Source: Diphasiastrum complanatum (taxonomy: Eukaryota; Streptophyta; Lycopodiopsida; Lycopodiales; Lycopodiaceae). From it: a DNA stretch of 64,000 bases. Each line of letters starts with the position of its first letter. Positions within the stretch are counted from its first letter, which is position 1. Below are positions 11,137 through 22,760 of this stretch, one piece after another. The notes beneath the pieces are model-generated. The model saw only the letters and a program-made list of their open reading frames with translations. It did no database searches and was not told where the DNA came from. The position numbers were made by a program, and so were the translations under genes. The stretch spans positions 41,356,815 to 41,420,814 of the forward strand of contig CM055111.1 of NCBI GenBank assembly GCA_029204225.1, in the 5' to 3' direction.

Positions 11137-12450
11137 TTGAACTCCTTGAAATTTATTCGGATGGAACTAGATGCAGCATCATCATCTCAGATGACTGAAA
11201 GCCTGAAGATTACAAGTCGTGCTAAGATCAACATCTTGATGGAGGAATCCCAACGAACGCCAGTTCACGAGATGCTAGAGAACTTTAAAAATTATACCTT
11301 AGATGATGTAGTAATTATGATGCCACAAGCACAAAGAGAACAAGATCAAAATCAAGAACTAGCGGAACAAGTCTTTGAGGGACCTACGTGAAGACAGCCT
11401 ATGAATCTAGTTGAGCCAATCAAAACAGAGAAGATTGTTCATGTGGGAGACCAATTGACACCCACTCGATTCACACGACTACGCACTTTGTTGGTGGAAT
11501 ACAAGGATTGTTTTGTGTGGACATACAAAGACCTGAAGGGTATACCACCAACCATAGTCCAATACACTCTACCCTTGGTGGACGGAATAGTAGTCCCCAA
11601 GGTGAGTCGATATTACCTCTACAATCCTAAATATATGAAGCTGATCAAACATGTGTTGTAGAAGCTGCTCGATGCCGATTTCATTTATGAAATTGAGGAC
11701 ACAGAATGAGTATCACCGATAGTAATCATACTCAAGAAAAACCGGTATGGCAAAATGTGAATTTGAAGGCACTGAATGTGATTACAAAAAAAGATCATTT
11801 TTTTGTTACCTTTCACGGAAAGTGTTTTGGATCGAGTAGCAGGAGCAGAAGCTTACAGTTTTCTGGACGGCTTCAGAGACTACAACCAAGCTAAGATAGC
11901 ACAGAAAGACCAACATAAGACAACATTTGCCATTGAATGAGGAACTTATGCCTATAAGGTGATGCCATTTGGACTTTGCAATGCCCCAAGCACTTTCCAA
12001 TGAGTCATACAAGTGGCATTCAGAGAGTACTTGTAGAAGTTTTTGGAGATTTTCTTGGATGATCCATGCATACATGGGCCAAATTTAGAACATCCATCCA
12101 ATTTGGAGAAAGTGTTGAAGCAATGCCGCGAGTATCAGATATCTTTGAACCTAGAAAAGTATCAGTTTTGGGTGACACATGGCCTTATATTGGATCATAT
12201 TGTAATAAGACAGGGAATCCCCACAGATCTATCAAAGATAAGAGTCATTGTTGATCTGCTACCACCAGGAATGATTCATGGGGTCTACGTGTTCATGGGT
12301 CATGCTAACTACTATCAAATCTTCATTCTGAATGTTGTGGAGTTAGCAAGACCAATTTACAAACTTACTACGCAACCTCATTGTACGGAGGAAGCCTTAT
12401 AGCTGGTGTTCTAGAAGCTAAAAGATGCTTTGGTCACTATGCCAAATTTA
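11137..12450 (+). pseudogene. Gypsy B reverse transcriptase remnant
   Basis: Frames at 11137-11391 and 11401-11661 hold the N-terminal linker and the WTYKDLKGIPPTIVQ motif. The fingers around 11700-11770 are frameshifted. The palm is readable: an AYSFLDGF block near 11853, MPFGLCNAPSTFQ near 11962-12000 and IFLDD near 12050. The frame at 12043-12402 then carries the thumb/connection (NLEKVLKQCREYQISLNLEKYQ region and RQGIPTDLSKI). TAG at 12034-12036 matches a TAG at the same codon in element A. Confidence 0.75.
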
Positions 12451-12454
12451 CAGC

Positions 12455-12949
12455 CGCCCAATTGGACAATAGAATTTCATGTGCATACTGATGCATCAAA
12501 GTATGTAGTTGGACATCTTGACACAACCAGGAGAATGCAAAAAGAATTTTCCAATTTGATTTTCTAGCCGATGGCTCAATAATTCAGAGATGAACCATTC
12601 AACTATAGAGCGAAAAGCACTGGCTATGATTTATGCGGTCAAGAAGTTTAGGCATCTTTTGATGGCCACCCATTTTGCGTTTTATACAGACCATCAACCC
12701 TTGCTCTATCTAGTTAATAAGACATGCAACATAGGGCGAATCACTCGATGGTTGGTGCTATTGTTGGAGTTTGATTTTCGGATAGTGGTGCACAAGGGAA
12801 AGCAACATTATATGGCAGATCATGTGTCACGAATCAAAGGAAAAAAAACTGCTACCCAACCTGATGATGAGTTACCAGATGTTGCCTTACTTTATATTGA
12901 TAGTACAGTACCTGAATGGGCCACAGACATGGTTAAATATCTAATGTGA
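12455..12949 (+). pseudogene. Gypsy B RNase H remnant
   Basis: An N-terminal VHTDASKY block near 12480 provides the first catalytic Asp. After stops and a frameshift near 12560, the frame at 12590-12949 (about 120 residues) reads the ERKALAMIYAVKKFRHLL helix, HFAFYTDHQPLLYLV with a further catalytic Asp, and the FDFRIVVHKGKQHYMADHVSR strand that closes gypsy RNase H. This is one of the best preserved domains of the pair. Confidence 0.75.
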
Positions 12950-13059
12950 GGCCAACTAGATAAATCCCTACCAAAGGTGGAACAACGGAAAGTGATATTC
13001 AAGACTAGACCTTATCAACTGATTGATGGCCAATTATACCGACGAGGATCCGAAGACAT

Positions 13060-14053
13060 CCTTTGAAGATGTATTCTTCCACACGAGTCCACCCAAATTA
13101 TATCGCTCTCACATGAAGGCATGAGTGGAGGTCATTTTGCATCTGTCATTACAGTTCGCAAGATCTTGCAATCAAGATGCTAGTGGCCAAAAATTCATAA
13201 ACATACAGAGGAGTACTTGAATAAATGCGATGTGTGCCAACGAGCTAGGAGATCGACAAGATTGAATTATGATCTATTACATCCAGCTCTAGCTCAAGCA
13301 CCATTTGAAAAGTGGCAATCAGACTACATCGGTCCTATCCATCTACTTGCAAGAAGTTCGCAAGCCCAATATATCATTATGGCTATGAATTATCTCACTA
13401 GATGGGTGGAAGCCAAGGCAGTGCAAACAGCGGATGCACGAGCCACTACCAAATTCTTATACGAAAACATCATTGTACACTTCGGATGCCCATTGGAGAT
13501 AGTCAGCGATCACAGAATCCATTTCGTCAATGAAACTATCAAGGTCCTATTCGAGGAATTCTTCGTAATCCATCGATTCAACACGCCATATTATCCTCAT
13601 AGTAATGGGCAAGCAGAATCATCTGACAAGATTTTGTGTAGCGTTATCACAAAAACAGTTGAAGCTAGCAGATCTGATTGGGAACACAAATTACATGCTG
13701 CTCTGTGGGCATTCAAGACAACATACAAGGGAAGCACTGATCAAACGCCATTCCAACTGGCTTGTGGTCAAAATGTCGTAATGCCAATAGAGTTTTTGGT
13801 ACCTTCATTACAAGTTGTCACTGTACAACACCTTGATGAATCCAAATCTCTACAATTGTGCCATGAGGCCTTACACAAGCTGAGAAAGCATGTCGTAAGA
13901 CATGGCATGATCGCTGGCTACACAAGAAGGATCGACGTTTTGGAGATCTTTTACTCATTTATAAAACCAAGGCGATCAAGAAAAATTGAAGTTAATAGAC
14001 GAAGGCCAGTATCGTGTCAAAGAAATCCTCAACCATGGAGCCGTGAACCTTGA
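13060..14053 (+). pseudogene. Gypsy B integrase, largely open
   Basis: A frame of about 278 residues (13217-14053) spans CDVCQRARRS and the whole catalytic core. The acidic residues are Asp at 13322 (SDYIGP), Asp at 13508 (VSDHRIHF) and Glu at 13616 (GQAESSDK). Their spacing DX61DX35E fits the retroviral D,D-35-E core. The His residues of the zinc-binding domain lie just upstream (about 13090-13125), cut off by TAG at 13181-13183, which is shared with element A. The C-terminal region after about 13880 loses the family pattern through a frameshift. No chromodomain is seen. Confidence 0.8.
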
Positions 14054-14190
14054 ACAACTAGATGGGACACCATTCGATACACTCATCAATGGTCGCTGAC
14101 TGCACAAGTACGAGTAATACAGATCCAACTTGAAGATGACAAATAGCTCATACATAGATTAGATCATGCAATATGAGGGTCATCACAACC

Positions 14191-14280
14191 AGATCTAACA
14201 AGATCTAGTCAGATCAAGTCAAATCCAGCCAGATCCAACCAGATCCAGCAAGATCCAACAAGATCCGAACAGATCCAACT
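14191..14280 (+). repeat. 10-bp tandem repeat array in gypsy B (9 units)
   Basis: Nine units of exactly 10 bp, eight of them beginning AGATC (for example AGATCCAACC, AGATCCAGCA, AGATCCAACA) and one AAATC. The position relative to integrase is the same as the 12-unit array in element A. Confidence 0.9.
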
Positions 14281-14319
14281 GGGATCTAGATCCAAATAAG
14301 ATAAAAAAAGGTAGCAAAC

Positions 14320-14866
14320 CATTAATTGGCAACACTTATCCTCTAAAAATGAAAATCAAATTTGAAGATCTCAAGAAAAAAATACCAAAAATAGAGGTAA
14401 AAGTCACTTAAACTGATGCATCAGCTATCAAATCTTCATAAGAACTCTTACAAGACTCACCATAGTTAGATCTGACCCAGAAGGACCTACAAAAATATCT
14501 TCAAGAGTTACTTGTGAAAAATCATCTTGAAACCATCAAAATTGAACAAGTTGTGTGAGAGTTCCCTTCCTGCGAGTGTTTTACCCTCACATGACTTTCA
14601 TAACCTTCGCAGGACAACCAAAACAGCTTATGAACTCTCGCAGACTTCTTTGGGGTCTTAGAATTTTGTGAAGAAGGTCCCTGCAAAAATTGGTATGGAA
14701 CTAAGCAGTGGAAAGTGCACTTCTCCTATTATGCACTCTAATTTTCCTCTATATTCAAGTCATTTCGCACTTCATGCAACGAAGCTCTTGCCAATTTTAC
14801 AAGCAAATTTTCAACTATCTCCATTTGCAACCAAACTTCACACACTCCTTCCTCAACACTCATAAC
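14320..14866 (+). repeat. LTR-like 3' region of gypsy B
   Basis: Aligns block by block with 7740-8400 of element A, with shorter spacing. The promoter block reads CCTCTATATTCAAGT and lacks about ten bases that in A complete the TATATAAG box. It ends where homology with A stops. Confidence 0.55.
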
Positions 14867-14970
14867 ATTGTTAGGATAAAAAGTTCCTGATGGGGGATTG
14901 GTCTAGCCAGAAAGCCCTATAGGAGAAAGGACTCACTCAAATGGATCAAAATGCATGGTAACCTTAGGTA
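14867..14970 (-). other. Short leader remnant of a truncated copia element
   Basis: On the minus strand this follows directly after a PBS, so it is the untranslated leader of the copia element whose 5' LTR is at 14984-15701. The rest of that element is absent. It abuts gypsy B, so one insertion or deletion truncated the other. Confidence 0.5.
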
Positions 14971-14983
14971 GGCTCTGATACCA
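14971..14983 (-). promoter_or_regulatory. Copia primer-binding site
   Basis: The minus strand reads TGGTATCAGAGCC, complementary to the 3' end of plant initiator tRNA-Met and immediately adjacent to the CA end of the LTR. This is the standard copia minus-strand priming site. Confidence 0.9.
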
Positions 14984-15701
14984 TGTTAAATTCACACGTG
15001 TGGACTATCCACAACATGTACTTTTGATCTCCTAGGTGTGTAGATGCACCAAGATCAAGACTAGATTGAGATTCAAGATCTATCTTTGATTCTATGGCAA
15101 AAACACACTACTACATGCATTCAATCACTTCCAACTCTCACTCACACGTGTGGGAAGTGTTTCAAAAACAAGCTGCTCTCCTTGAGTAGAGAGAGAAAAT
15201 CATCATGAGCTCTCGAGTAAAGAGAGAAAGCTAGAAAACCAATTACTCACAAAATCCACTCAATCTCAAAATCAATTAGATCCAAATGAGAAGTACAATG
15301 ATACTAGTAGATCCATGAGCTACCACTATGCTTAACTATGATTGGACCACACTTTTACCACCTCTTAATCCTATTGGACCATTGATCCATTCACCTCTAA
15401 ATTCTATTGGACCATTTTCAAGCAAACCTCAAATTCTATTGGACCCCTCAAGGTTCCACCACTAAATTCTATTGGACCTCTTAAATTTCATCAAACAAAA
15501 GTATTACACTTGTCTACACTCTAATTGGCACGAATTTAGCCTCTTACTCTATTTTGGCTAAATAGTGGCATTACAAGAGAAAATGGGTAATTTGCCATCT
15601 ATGCCAAATTTGGTCCTATCAACATCCTACACCTAGATGCTTGATACAAAAAACATAAGACTCCTATATCTAACATAGATAATCTTTTTCAGTTCTTCAC
15701 A
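14984..15701 (-). repeat. Complete 718-bp copia LTR (TGTGAAGAA family)
   Basis: On the minus strand it begins TGTGAAGAACTG at 15701 and ends TTTAACA at 14984, giving canonical TG...CA ends, with the PBS directly after it. The same family recurs at 59784-60156 (with an internal deletion) and partly at 52081-52505. Its upstream half carries five CCAAT boxes (ATTGG on the plus strand at 15341, 15373, 15406, 15438 and 15471) spaced 32-33 bp. It also carries CACACGTGTG palindromes near each side of the downstream half. Confidence 0.85.
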
Positions 15702-16739
15702 ATGAGGGCTATAAAATTAATAGTAGGCTACTCCTTGCCGCACTACTTGACAGAAATCTCCTGGTAGGGGTAGATCACCAAATGTTGTACTAGTCATGAG
15801 GAGTCTATCGAGGTAAAAGCTTGATCAATTGGTTTTAATTGTATGGTGCGGGTGGTCATCAATGCCCATTGTTGATTTATCTTGATGTTATAGTGTGGCC
15901 TTTATTCAGAATCCCTCATTATCCACTTCTATTGCTAAATCTCCTGTTCAAAGGCCACGTATCGTAATATCGAGTCCTATAATTGTAACATAGAGACCAG
16001 TACTGCGAAGTATGGGGCAATATTGGCATGGTCAACGCTCTTCTGTCATGCCTTAGTTTGTCTCATAGTATGGTTTTTTTGTACTAGGGATGTTCTAGGG
16101 AACGCCAGTGCCAGAGATTCTTACTTGGCCAAGTTCTCAAAAATCTAGGAGGTGTGGGTCTTCTCCTTGCCTACTCATCATATAGGTCATACATAACATG
16201 CATACATGGACATTCTATCTCCACTTTTGATGATAACTTTCATTTCAGAAGCTGATCAACCTACACAATCTTGGAGATTATCGGCTTATGAAAAGTTTTC
16301 TTGTCATTGACAGTCTTCTCAAGACAACTAATGATAGCATCTGTTATTATTTTCAAGTGTCTGAGAACATCGTTTTGAGCTGAATATGATCCAACTAAGA
16401 TAATTTGTTCCTTTGGATTCCATTCCACTCTCAGGTGACTAGTATCCCCGAATTTATGTGTACACAGGATTGGTCTGTCTCAACCCCCCCTGTGCTCCTC
16501 AGTCCACTTTTCTCTAGTTTGTTCTCTAGACCATCCACCCTTCTATATAGGATTCTGCTGAGGAGTCTTCGACCCTACCCTCATTCATTGCTTCTACTCA
16601 TAGGTCTTGTTCTAATGGTCTATTGGTACTACCAACTGATGCAGGTGACTATACTGCTTGTTTGAATGGTAGGATTGGTTGGATGACTCTTGTATAGTTT
16701 GTGGTAATGGAATACCAAAAAAACTTTCCCAAATATGGA
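15702..16739. other. Unassigned repeat-like stretch
   Basis: No domain recognised on either strand. It lies downstream (in minus-strand sense) of the gypsy RT remnant at 16740-17280 and is probably heavily decayed retroelement sequence. A plus-strand open frame at 16405-16665 has no recognisable features. Confidence 0.3.
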
Positions 16740-17280
16740 AAAAATAAATCATCCATCATTTACTGGAACGTTGCTGGTGCATTCGTTAATCCAAATGGCA
16801 ACACTAAGAATTCATAATGCTTCTTGGTTTCCAAGGGGAGGCTCAAACTTGAGATCAAAGAAACTTTGGATGTCAAGCTAACCAAGTGAGCCAACCCCAT
16901 TGGGTAAGAATTCATAATGACCAAGTCTAGAACAAAATCCTGTCTTTTGGACATCTTTCGATTTAATTCTTAGTTGATGGTACCCTGTTTTGAGATCTAT
17001 CTTGGTGAAATACCGAGCTCCAACTATAAGTGATCTACAAGGTCATCCATCCAGGGTAACAAATATTTATTTTTGACAGTCAGTTTATTAAGCCCCTTGT
17101 AATCTACACACATCTGGAAACCTACATCTTTCTTCGCTTTAAGAAGAACAGGAGTGCCCCATGGTGATTTACTAGATTGTATATGCCCCATCCTCAAATA
17201 GTTTCGTATTTGACTTGAAATCTCTGTAAGATGGTGCACCTAGATTTGTAGCTTGATTTGAAGTTTCTTCGACCATCTCA
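16740..17280 (-). pseudogene. Ty3/gypsy reverse-transcriptase fragment (second lineage)
   Basis: The minus strand at 17024-17239 reads the RT fingers, with SPWGTPVLLKAKKDVGFQMC and VDYKGLNKLT as the recognisable blocks. The part at 16920-17010 reads the following palm residues, and 16760-16820 reads HYEFLVLPFGLTNAPATFQ. Only RT is left. The motif style (YKGLNKLTVKNKY) differs from elements A and B and resembles chromovirus-type gypsy RT. The catalytic YxDD block past 16740 is frameshifted. The palm is interrupted by an 85-bp SINE between the two halves, and the halves meet in frame when the insert and one target-site copy are ignored. Confidence 0.75.
16820..16904 (-). mobile_element. tRNA-derived SINE, copy 1, with 15-bp target duplication
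   Basis: On the minus strand it holds a pol III A box TGGCTCACTTGGTTAGC (16877-16893) and, about 30 bp later, a B-box-like AGTTTGAGCC (around 16840-16850), as in a tRNA. It is flanked by perfect direct repeats TAAGAATTCATAATG at 16805-16819 and 16905-16919, a classic LINE-type target-site duplication. It is inserted in the RT gene fragment at 16740-17280. Copies 2 and 3 lie at 18841-18921 and 23206-23284. The body is only 85 bp, very short even for a plant SINE. Confidence 0.8.
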
Positions 17281-18840
<1,560 letters not shown>

Positions 18841-18921
18841 CTTGGTTTTTTTTTTTAAGGGGGCTTGATCTTGGGACCAAAGGAACTTTGGATGCCAACC
18901 TAACCAATTGAGCCAACCCTT
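18841..18921 (-). mobile_element. tRNA-derived SINE, copy 2
   Basis: The minus strand reads TGGCTCAATTGGTTAG (A box) and then GGTCCCAAGATCAAGCCC (B-box region), the same layout as copy 1. A homopolymer run (Ts on the plus strand at about 18846-18856) lies at the 3' end of the minus-strand unit. Imperfect flanking GAATATCA words at 18823-18830 and 18922-18929 may be a decayed target duplication. The nearest gene is the NAC gene just downstream. Confidence 0.65.
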
Positions 18922-18959
18922 GAATATCAAATCATGAAATAGGTTAACTAAGTAGGCCA

Positions 18960-19049
18960 GCCTCTCATTCTCTATGGGCCTTTCTTTCCTCCCAACTGCC
19001 CGTTTCCCTCTTTTTTTTCCTTTTCTCTAAATATTGACGTCTTTTTCAC

Positions 19050-19091
<42 letters not shown>

Positions 19092-19722
19092 TTGCTTCGA
19101 GTGTCGAAGCTACTGCTTTTTCCCACGATCCATTGATGGATGGATGGATGGATCGAGCTCTCTTTCTAGCCATCTAGCTGCCACCTCTTTCTCTTCATCT
19201 TCCTACTCCTCCTGCTTTGCTTCCGCGCCTCAAATGGGTTATCCTTCGTACTGATAAAGCTCCTCTTTCTATGCCTTACACAGTGTCAAGTACTCTCCTG
19301 TTCGTCCCATCAGATTTTGGGCTTCCGACAAGGCTTGCTGTTTGCCATGCGCTTTCAATCTCGTTGTGGAGGCTCTTGTCTGTTGTTACGCATGTGGCTA
19401 TCCATCCCTTCCCTGTAGATCTTCTGTCTTTGATCGTCCAGTTTGGATCCCTATAGCTGCATGATCGCCTATTACCTAAGAGGTGCCTTACTTAATCAAA
19501 TAGAAGATGCTGCAGTGTTGATTGCTTCAGTAGTTCTTGTAGTTTACAGCTTCTTTCTGTTTCCGATCGAGATTTCAGAACAGCGAGATCGGCTACACTG
19601 AATGCTGAATGCATATTCATCTGAAGCATGGGACTAAGAGGCAGAAGTGTTCCATTAAATTTGAGATAGAGAGAGAGAAAATTCCCAGGACTACCAGACC
19701 GATCACCTTTCGAAGCTAAGAG
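18960..19722 (+). promoter_or_regulatory. Putative promoter and non-coding leader exon of the NAC gene
   Basis: The pyrimidine-rich stretch at 18980-19090 with (TC)18 and the GATG repeat near 19133-19150 resemble plant 5' leaders. A good splice donor AAG|GTTAGT (intron from 19723) pairs with the acceptor TTGTGCAG| at 20650-20657, four bases before the NAC start codon, giving an intron of about 935 bp in the leader. Several upstream ATGs (for example near 19224) occur in this region. The true transcription start and any further leader introns therefore cannot be decided from sequence alone. Confidence 0.4.
19053..19088. repeat. (TC)18 microsatellite in the NAC leader region
   Basis: Pure TC run directly upstream of the putative leader of the NAC gene. 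CT-rich tracts are common in plant 5' leaders and core promoters. Confidence 0.9.
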
Positions 19723-20660
19723 GTTAGTTGGCTTCTCTGAAAAAATTCCTCAGTTATACTTATGTTCTTGTTTGGAGAATACTCATATCGAAACATTACC
19801 TTAATAAGCTTTGGCAAAGATTTTCATCTTCATTAAACTTATCACACAGTTGATGTCCCTTCTCAGCAACCATCAGAAAACTATACCCTCCATGTCTTTC
19901 AGAGGGCCTAGAAAAGCTATCTTCATCTAAGCAACTATCTTGTTAGAATCACCAAGCCTAGGTATTCAGATGGGTGGTAGCTAGAAGACGTATAAGAATA
20001 TTCACACCTGGATGCGTGCCTTTCAAGTTAGTACTACTTCATAAGTGAGTGAGTCTCTAGAGTTTCATTCCATCAAGTAAGCAATCCCGTTGAATTAGAT
20101 TGTCTTATCATGATCCTACGTAGTGGTAAGAAATATTACTAGAAAATGCTCTCATTCCTTTTGCCACAAATCTTTGAAACAAAAGATTTGCAGGCTAAAA
20201 ATAGCTATAAAGTTTTGGTGTAGTGCAATAATGACAAAAATGTTGCAATTTACACGTAGAGCGGATGTACACGTAGCACAAACGTGATAGCAAGCAAAGC
20301 TTAGAAATATCTTATCGGAGCGCTCTCTGCAGATAATAGGTTCTAAAAGATGAGTTTGTTACGTTAATTTGTGCTTTTAGCAATCATTCAATTGTACAAT
20401 ATAAAAGGTATAGCGTAGAGATGTCTGGTTGCAACAATCGGTTTTCACGTTTAGGAGTTCATCACCCAAAAGCTTATAGTTGTATTCAGTATTTGATCAT
20501 TAGCACGAGATTTGTTTGGTGTCTTCCCGATGAGGTTCTTGGGTTGTTCTGATCATTCACTAAATTTAGTTGGTATGATTGTCAGTTTTAATTATCAAAA
20601 TTCAAAAATTTCCCGGTCCAGTGAGCTAATACTGTTAGCTTTGTCGACATTGTGCAGGCC

Positions 20661-22255
20661 ATGTCAGTGTTTGTGAGTGGGCACTCTCGCGTGCCCCCCG
20701 GTTTCAGGTTCCATCCCACGGACGAGGAGCTTGTAGGTTATTACCTGCAAAAGAAAGTCACGTCCAGGAAGATCGATTTAGATGTTATCCGCGACATTGA
20801 TCTATACAAATTAGAGCCTTGGGATCTGCATGGTAAACACTCATACCTCCTTACATATGTGTTGCAACTCACAGCATCGTTATTAAAGCACACTATCCTG
20901 AAATATGTAAACTTAGAGTTAGGTCCAAGATGAACTAGTGTCTTGTAGAGCTTGCCTGACTAAAAACATGGGATCTGCATGGTAAACACTCATACCTCCT
21001 TACATATGTGTTGCAACTCACAGCATCGTTATTAAAGCACACTATCCTGAAATATGTAAACTTAGAGTTAGGTCCAAGATGAACTAGTCTTGTAGAGCTT
21101 GCCTGACTAAAAACACTTTCCCACGACTTTATTTGGACAGAGAGATGCAAAATAGGATCTGCCGAACAAAGTGAATGGTATTTTTTCAGTCACAAAGACA
21201 AGAAGTACCCGACTGGCACACGAACGAACAGAGCCACAGCTGCGGGGTTCTGGAAAGCAACGGGTAGGGATAAAGCCATTCACACCAACTTCAAGCTCAT
21301 TGGTATGAGGAAGACGCTCGTATTCTACAAAGGCCGAGCTCCTAACGGCGAAAAGTCCGACTGGATCATGCACGAGTACAGGCTTGAGGAGGAAAACAGC
21401 AACAGTACTAGTGGAAACGTACGTGTTCGTACTCTACTCAATGTATTTTTTCGAACTGCACCATACATCTTGTTTCTACTCCACGGCATTTTCGGCCTGC
21501 GATGCACAGCTATAACAATTCGATTTCGAATTTACTCACGTAATCAGATTGATCAGTCGTGTTTGATCTGAATTTAGGTTGTTGATATTGATACATTGAT
21601 TTTGTCACAGGAGGATGGCTGGGTTGTTTGTCGGGTATTTAGAAAGCGAACAAGTCAAAAAGCTTATCAGCGTGAGTCTGCTGCTTGCTTCTACGAAGAG
21701 CAAAATTCGCTAATCTCCGACCTTGACTCGCCCAACAAGTTGATCAATAGAGAAATGGCCAGTTATCATCAGCAATTTGCATGCAAGCAAGAAATTCAGA
21801 TCGATGATTTCAACACCTACCATGACCCTTTCTCCCAGATGCCTCAACTTGAAAGCCCAAAAATTGGCTACCATGCTCCCTTTTCATGTACAATGAAGGG
21901 ATTGATTTCTGGTGAGGTCATGAGGCAAGAAAATCATCCACCACGGTTCTCGTTGGAGTGCGATATACGTAACACCGAACGCATTTTATCGCAAGAAAAA
22001 AAATTAGCACTACAGCACTTCAACAATGAGCCAGTCACAGACTGGAGAATGGTGGACAGGCTTGCGGCTGCTCAACTGAGCCAGGAAAATGCTATGAAAG
22101 ATCATACACGGTATAATTCTGGGGCTTCCACAAACAGTGATGCTGTATTGAAAGATCATGACGTCGCTTTGCTTCTGCGCCTGAGCAAGGAACATCAGCC
22201 ACCCCAGCAGTTTAACGCAACTTATGAAGGTGATCTTTGGAGCTTTGGAAGATGA
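20661..22255 (+). CDS. NAC-domain transcription factor, VND-like, three coding exons
   Basis: Exons 20661-20832, 21141-21418 and 21611-22255 join in frame (GT...AG introns) to about 364 residues. The N-terminus holds the full NAC DNA-binding/dimerisation domain (residues about 10-161): [19 protein letters not shown], then [25 protein letters not shown] with [27 protein letters not shown] with DWIMHEYRL, and [10 protein letters not shown]. The C-terminal activation region keeps MPQLESP (residues 227-233) and [16 protein letters not shown] (295-310), which I associate with the VND/OsNAC7 group that switches on secondary-wall and vessel genes. That subgroup call is from memory of the family. The ATG at 20661 is chosen because the acceptor AG ends at 20657. 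Intron 1 carries a tandem duplication including its splice donor. No stop or frameshift is present, so it is probably functional. Confidence 0.9.
20820..21116 (+). repeat. 149/147-bp tandem duplication across NAC exon 1/intron 1
   Basis: Copy 1 (20820-20968) starts in the last 13 bases of exon 1 (TGGGATCTGCATG). Copy 2 (20969-21116) repeats it including the donor G|GTAAAC, which appears at 20833 and again at 20982. The copies differ by a 2-bp deletion in the second (ACTAGTGTC versus ACTAGTC), so the event is recent. Use of the second donor would read through an in-frame stop at about 20931-20933. Confidence 0.95.
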
Positions 22256-22760
22256 AAAGTCTACCAGCGGAATTTGCCTAATCAGCTTCCTTGCTTTATA
22301 TTAAAAGACCAAATAGATACACAAAACATTGCTTTTCATCACCTTATGAATCTCAATGCAGCAACTTCATCTCAATTATCTATGTCTGTATCTAGCAGAT
22401 TTTTTAAGTTCATTTGGGAGTAATCTTGTTGGCTGCCAGTGTGCTTCAGCCGGAAAACCTTTGATAATGAGGTCAATATAGCCCAAAGCAGATGAAATTA
22501 TCTTTATCAAATTAGAGCAATCTTGGCATTTGATTACCAGACGTTTATAAATGCTACAAAGTGATAGCATATCCGAACTCATATCTATTAGTTACAGAGT
22601 GGTGATGGCGTACAGTACTATGATGTCAATGTCATAGTCATCATGCGCCTGAATTTTAATCACTCTCGTTCTTCAAAGGAATAATTGATGTTCGTCTGTA
22701 AAACTTATTCTGAATTTGTACTCTTGATTGATACTTGTTTGAAATGGCAAAGCATAGCAA
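22256..22760 (+). other. Probable 3' untranslated region of the NAC gene
   Basis: AT-rich stretch directly after the NAC stop. No clear single polyadenylation signal can be chosen, so the end is a guess. Confidence 0.35.

Larger units (their letters stand above)
9638..14866 (+). mobile_element. Ty3/gypsy LTR retrotransposon B, degenerate, 5'-truncated
   Basis: Second member of the family of element A, same strand, about 1 kb downstream of it. It starts abruptly inside gag at the zinc knuckles. Order: gag end, protease fragment, RT, RNase H, integrase, 10-bp repeat array, LTR-like tail. RNase H and integrase frames are better preserved than in A, and the integrase keeps all three acidic residues, but RT carries many stops. 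Homology to A ends near 14866, just after CACTCATAAC. Confidence 0.85.

Noticed and set aside
16820-16904. A genuine tRNA gene at the A/B-box unit
   Set aside because: The acceptor and anticodon stems do not form convincingly, it is flanked by target-site duplications, and diverged copies occur nearby; SINE is the better reading.
19217-19456. Possible small coding ORF upstream of the NAC gene
   Set aside because: No conserved features, and it lies in the pyrimidine-rich putative leader; more likely untranslated or intronic, although an upstream ORF role cannot be excluded.
20935-21507. Minus-strand open frames of 60-88 residues opposite the NAC gene
   Set aside because: They are antisense shadows of NAC exon 2 and the duplicated intron; the plus-strand NAC domain explains the openness.
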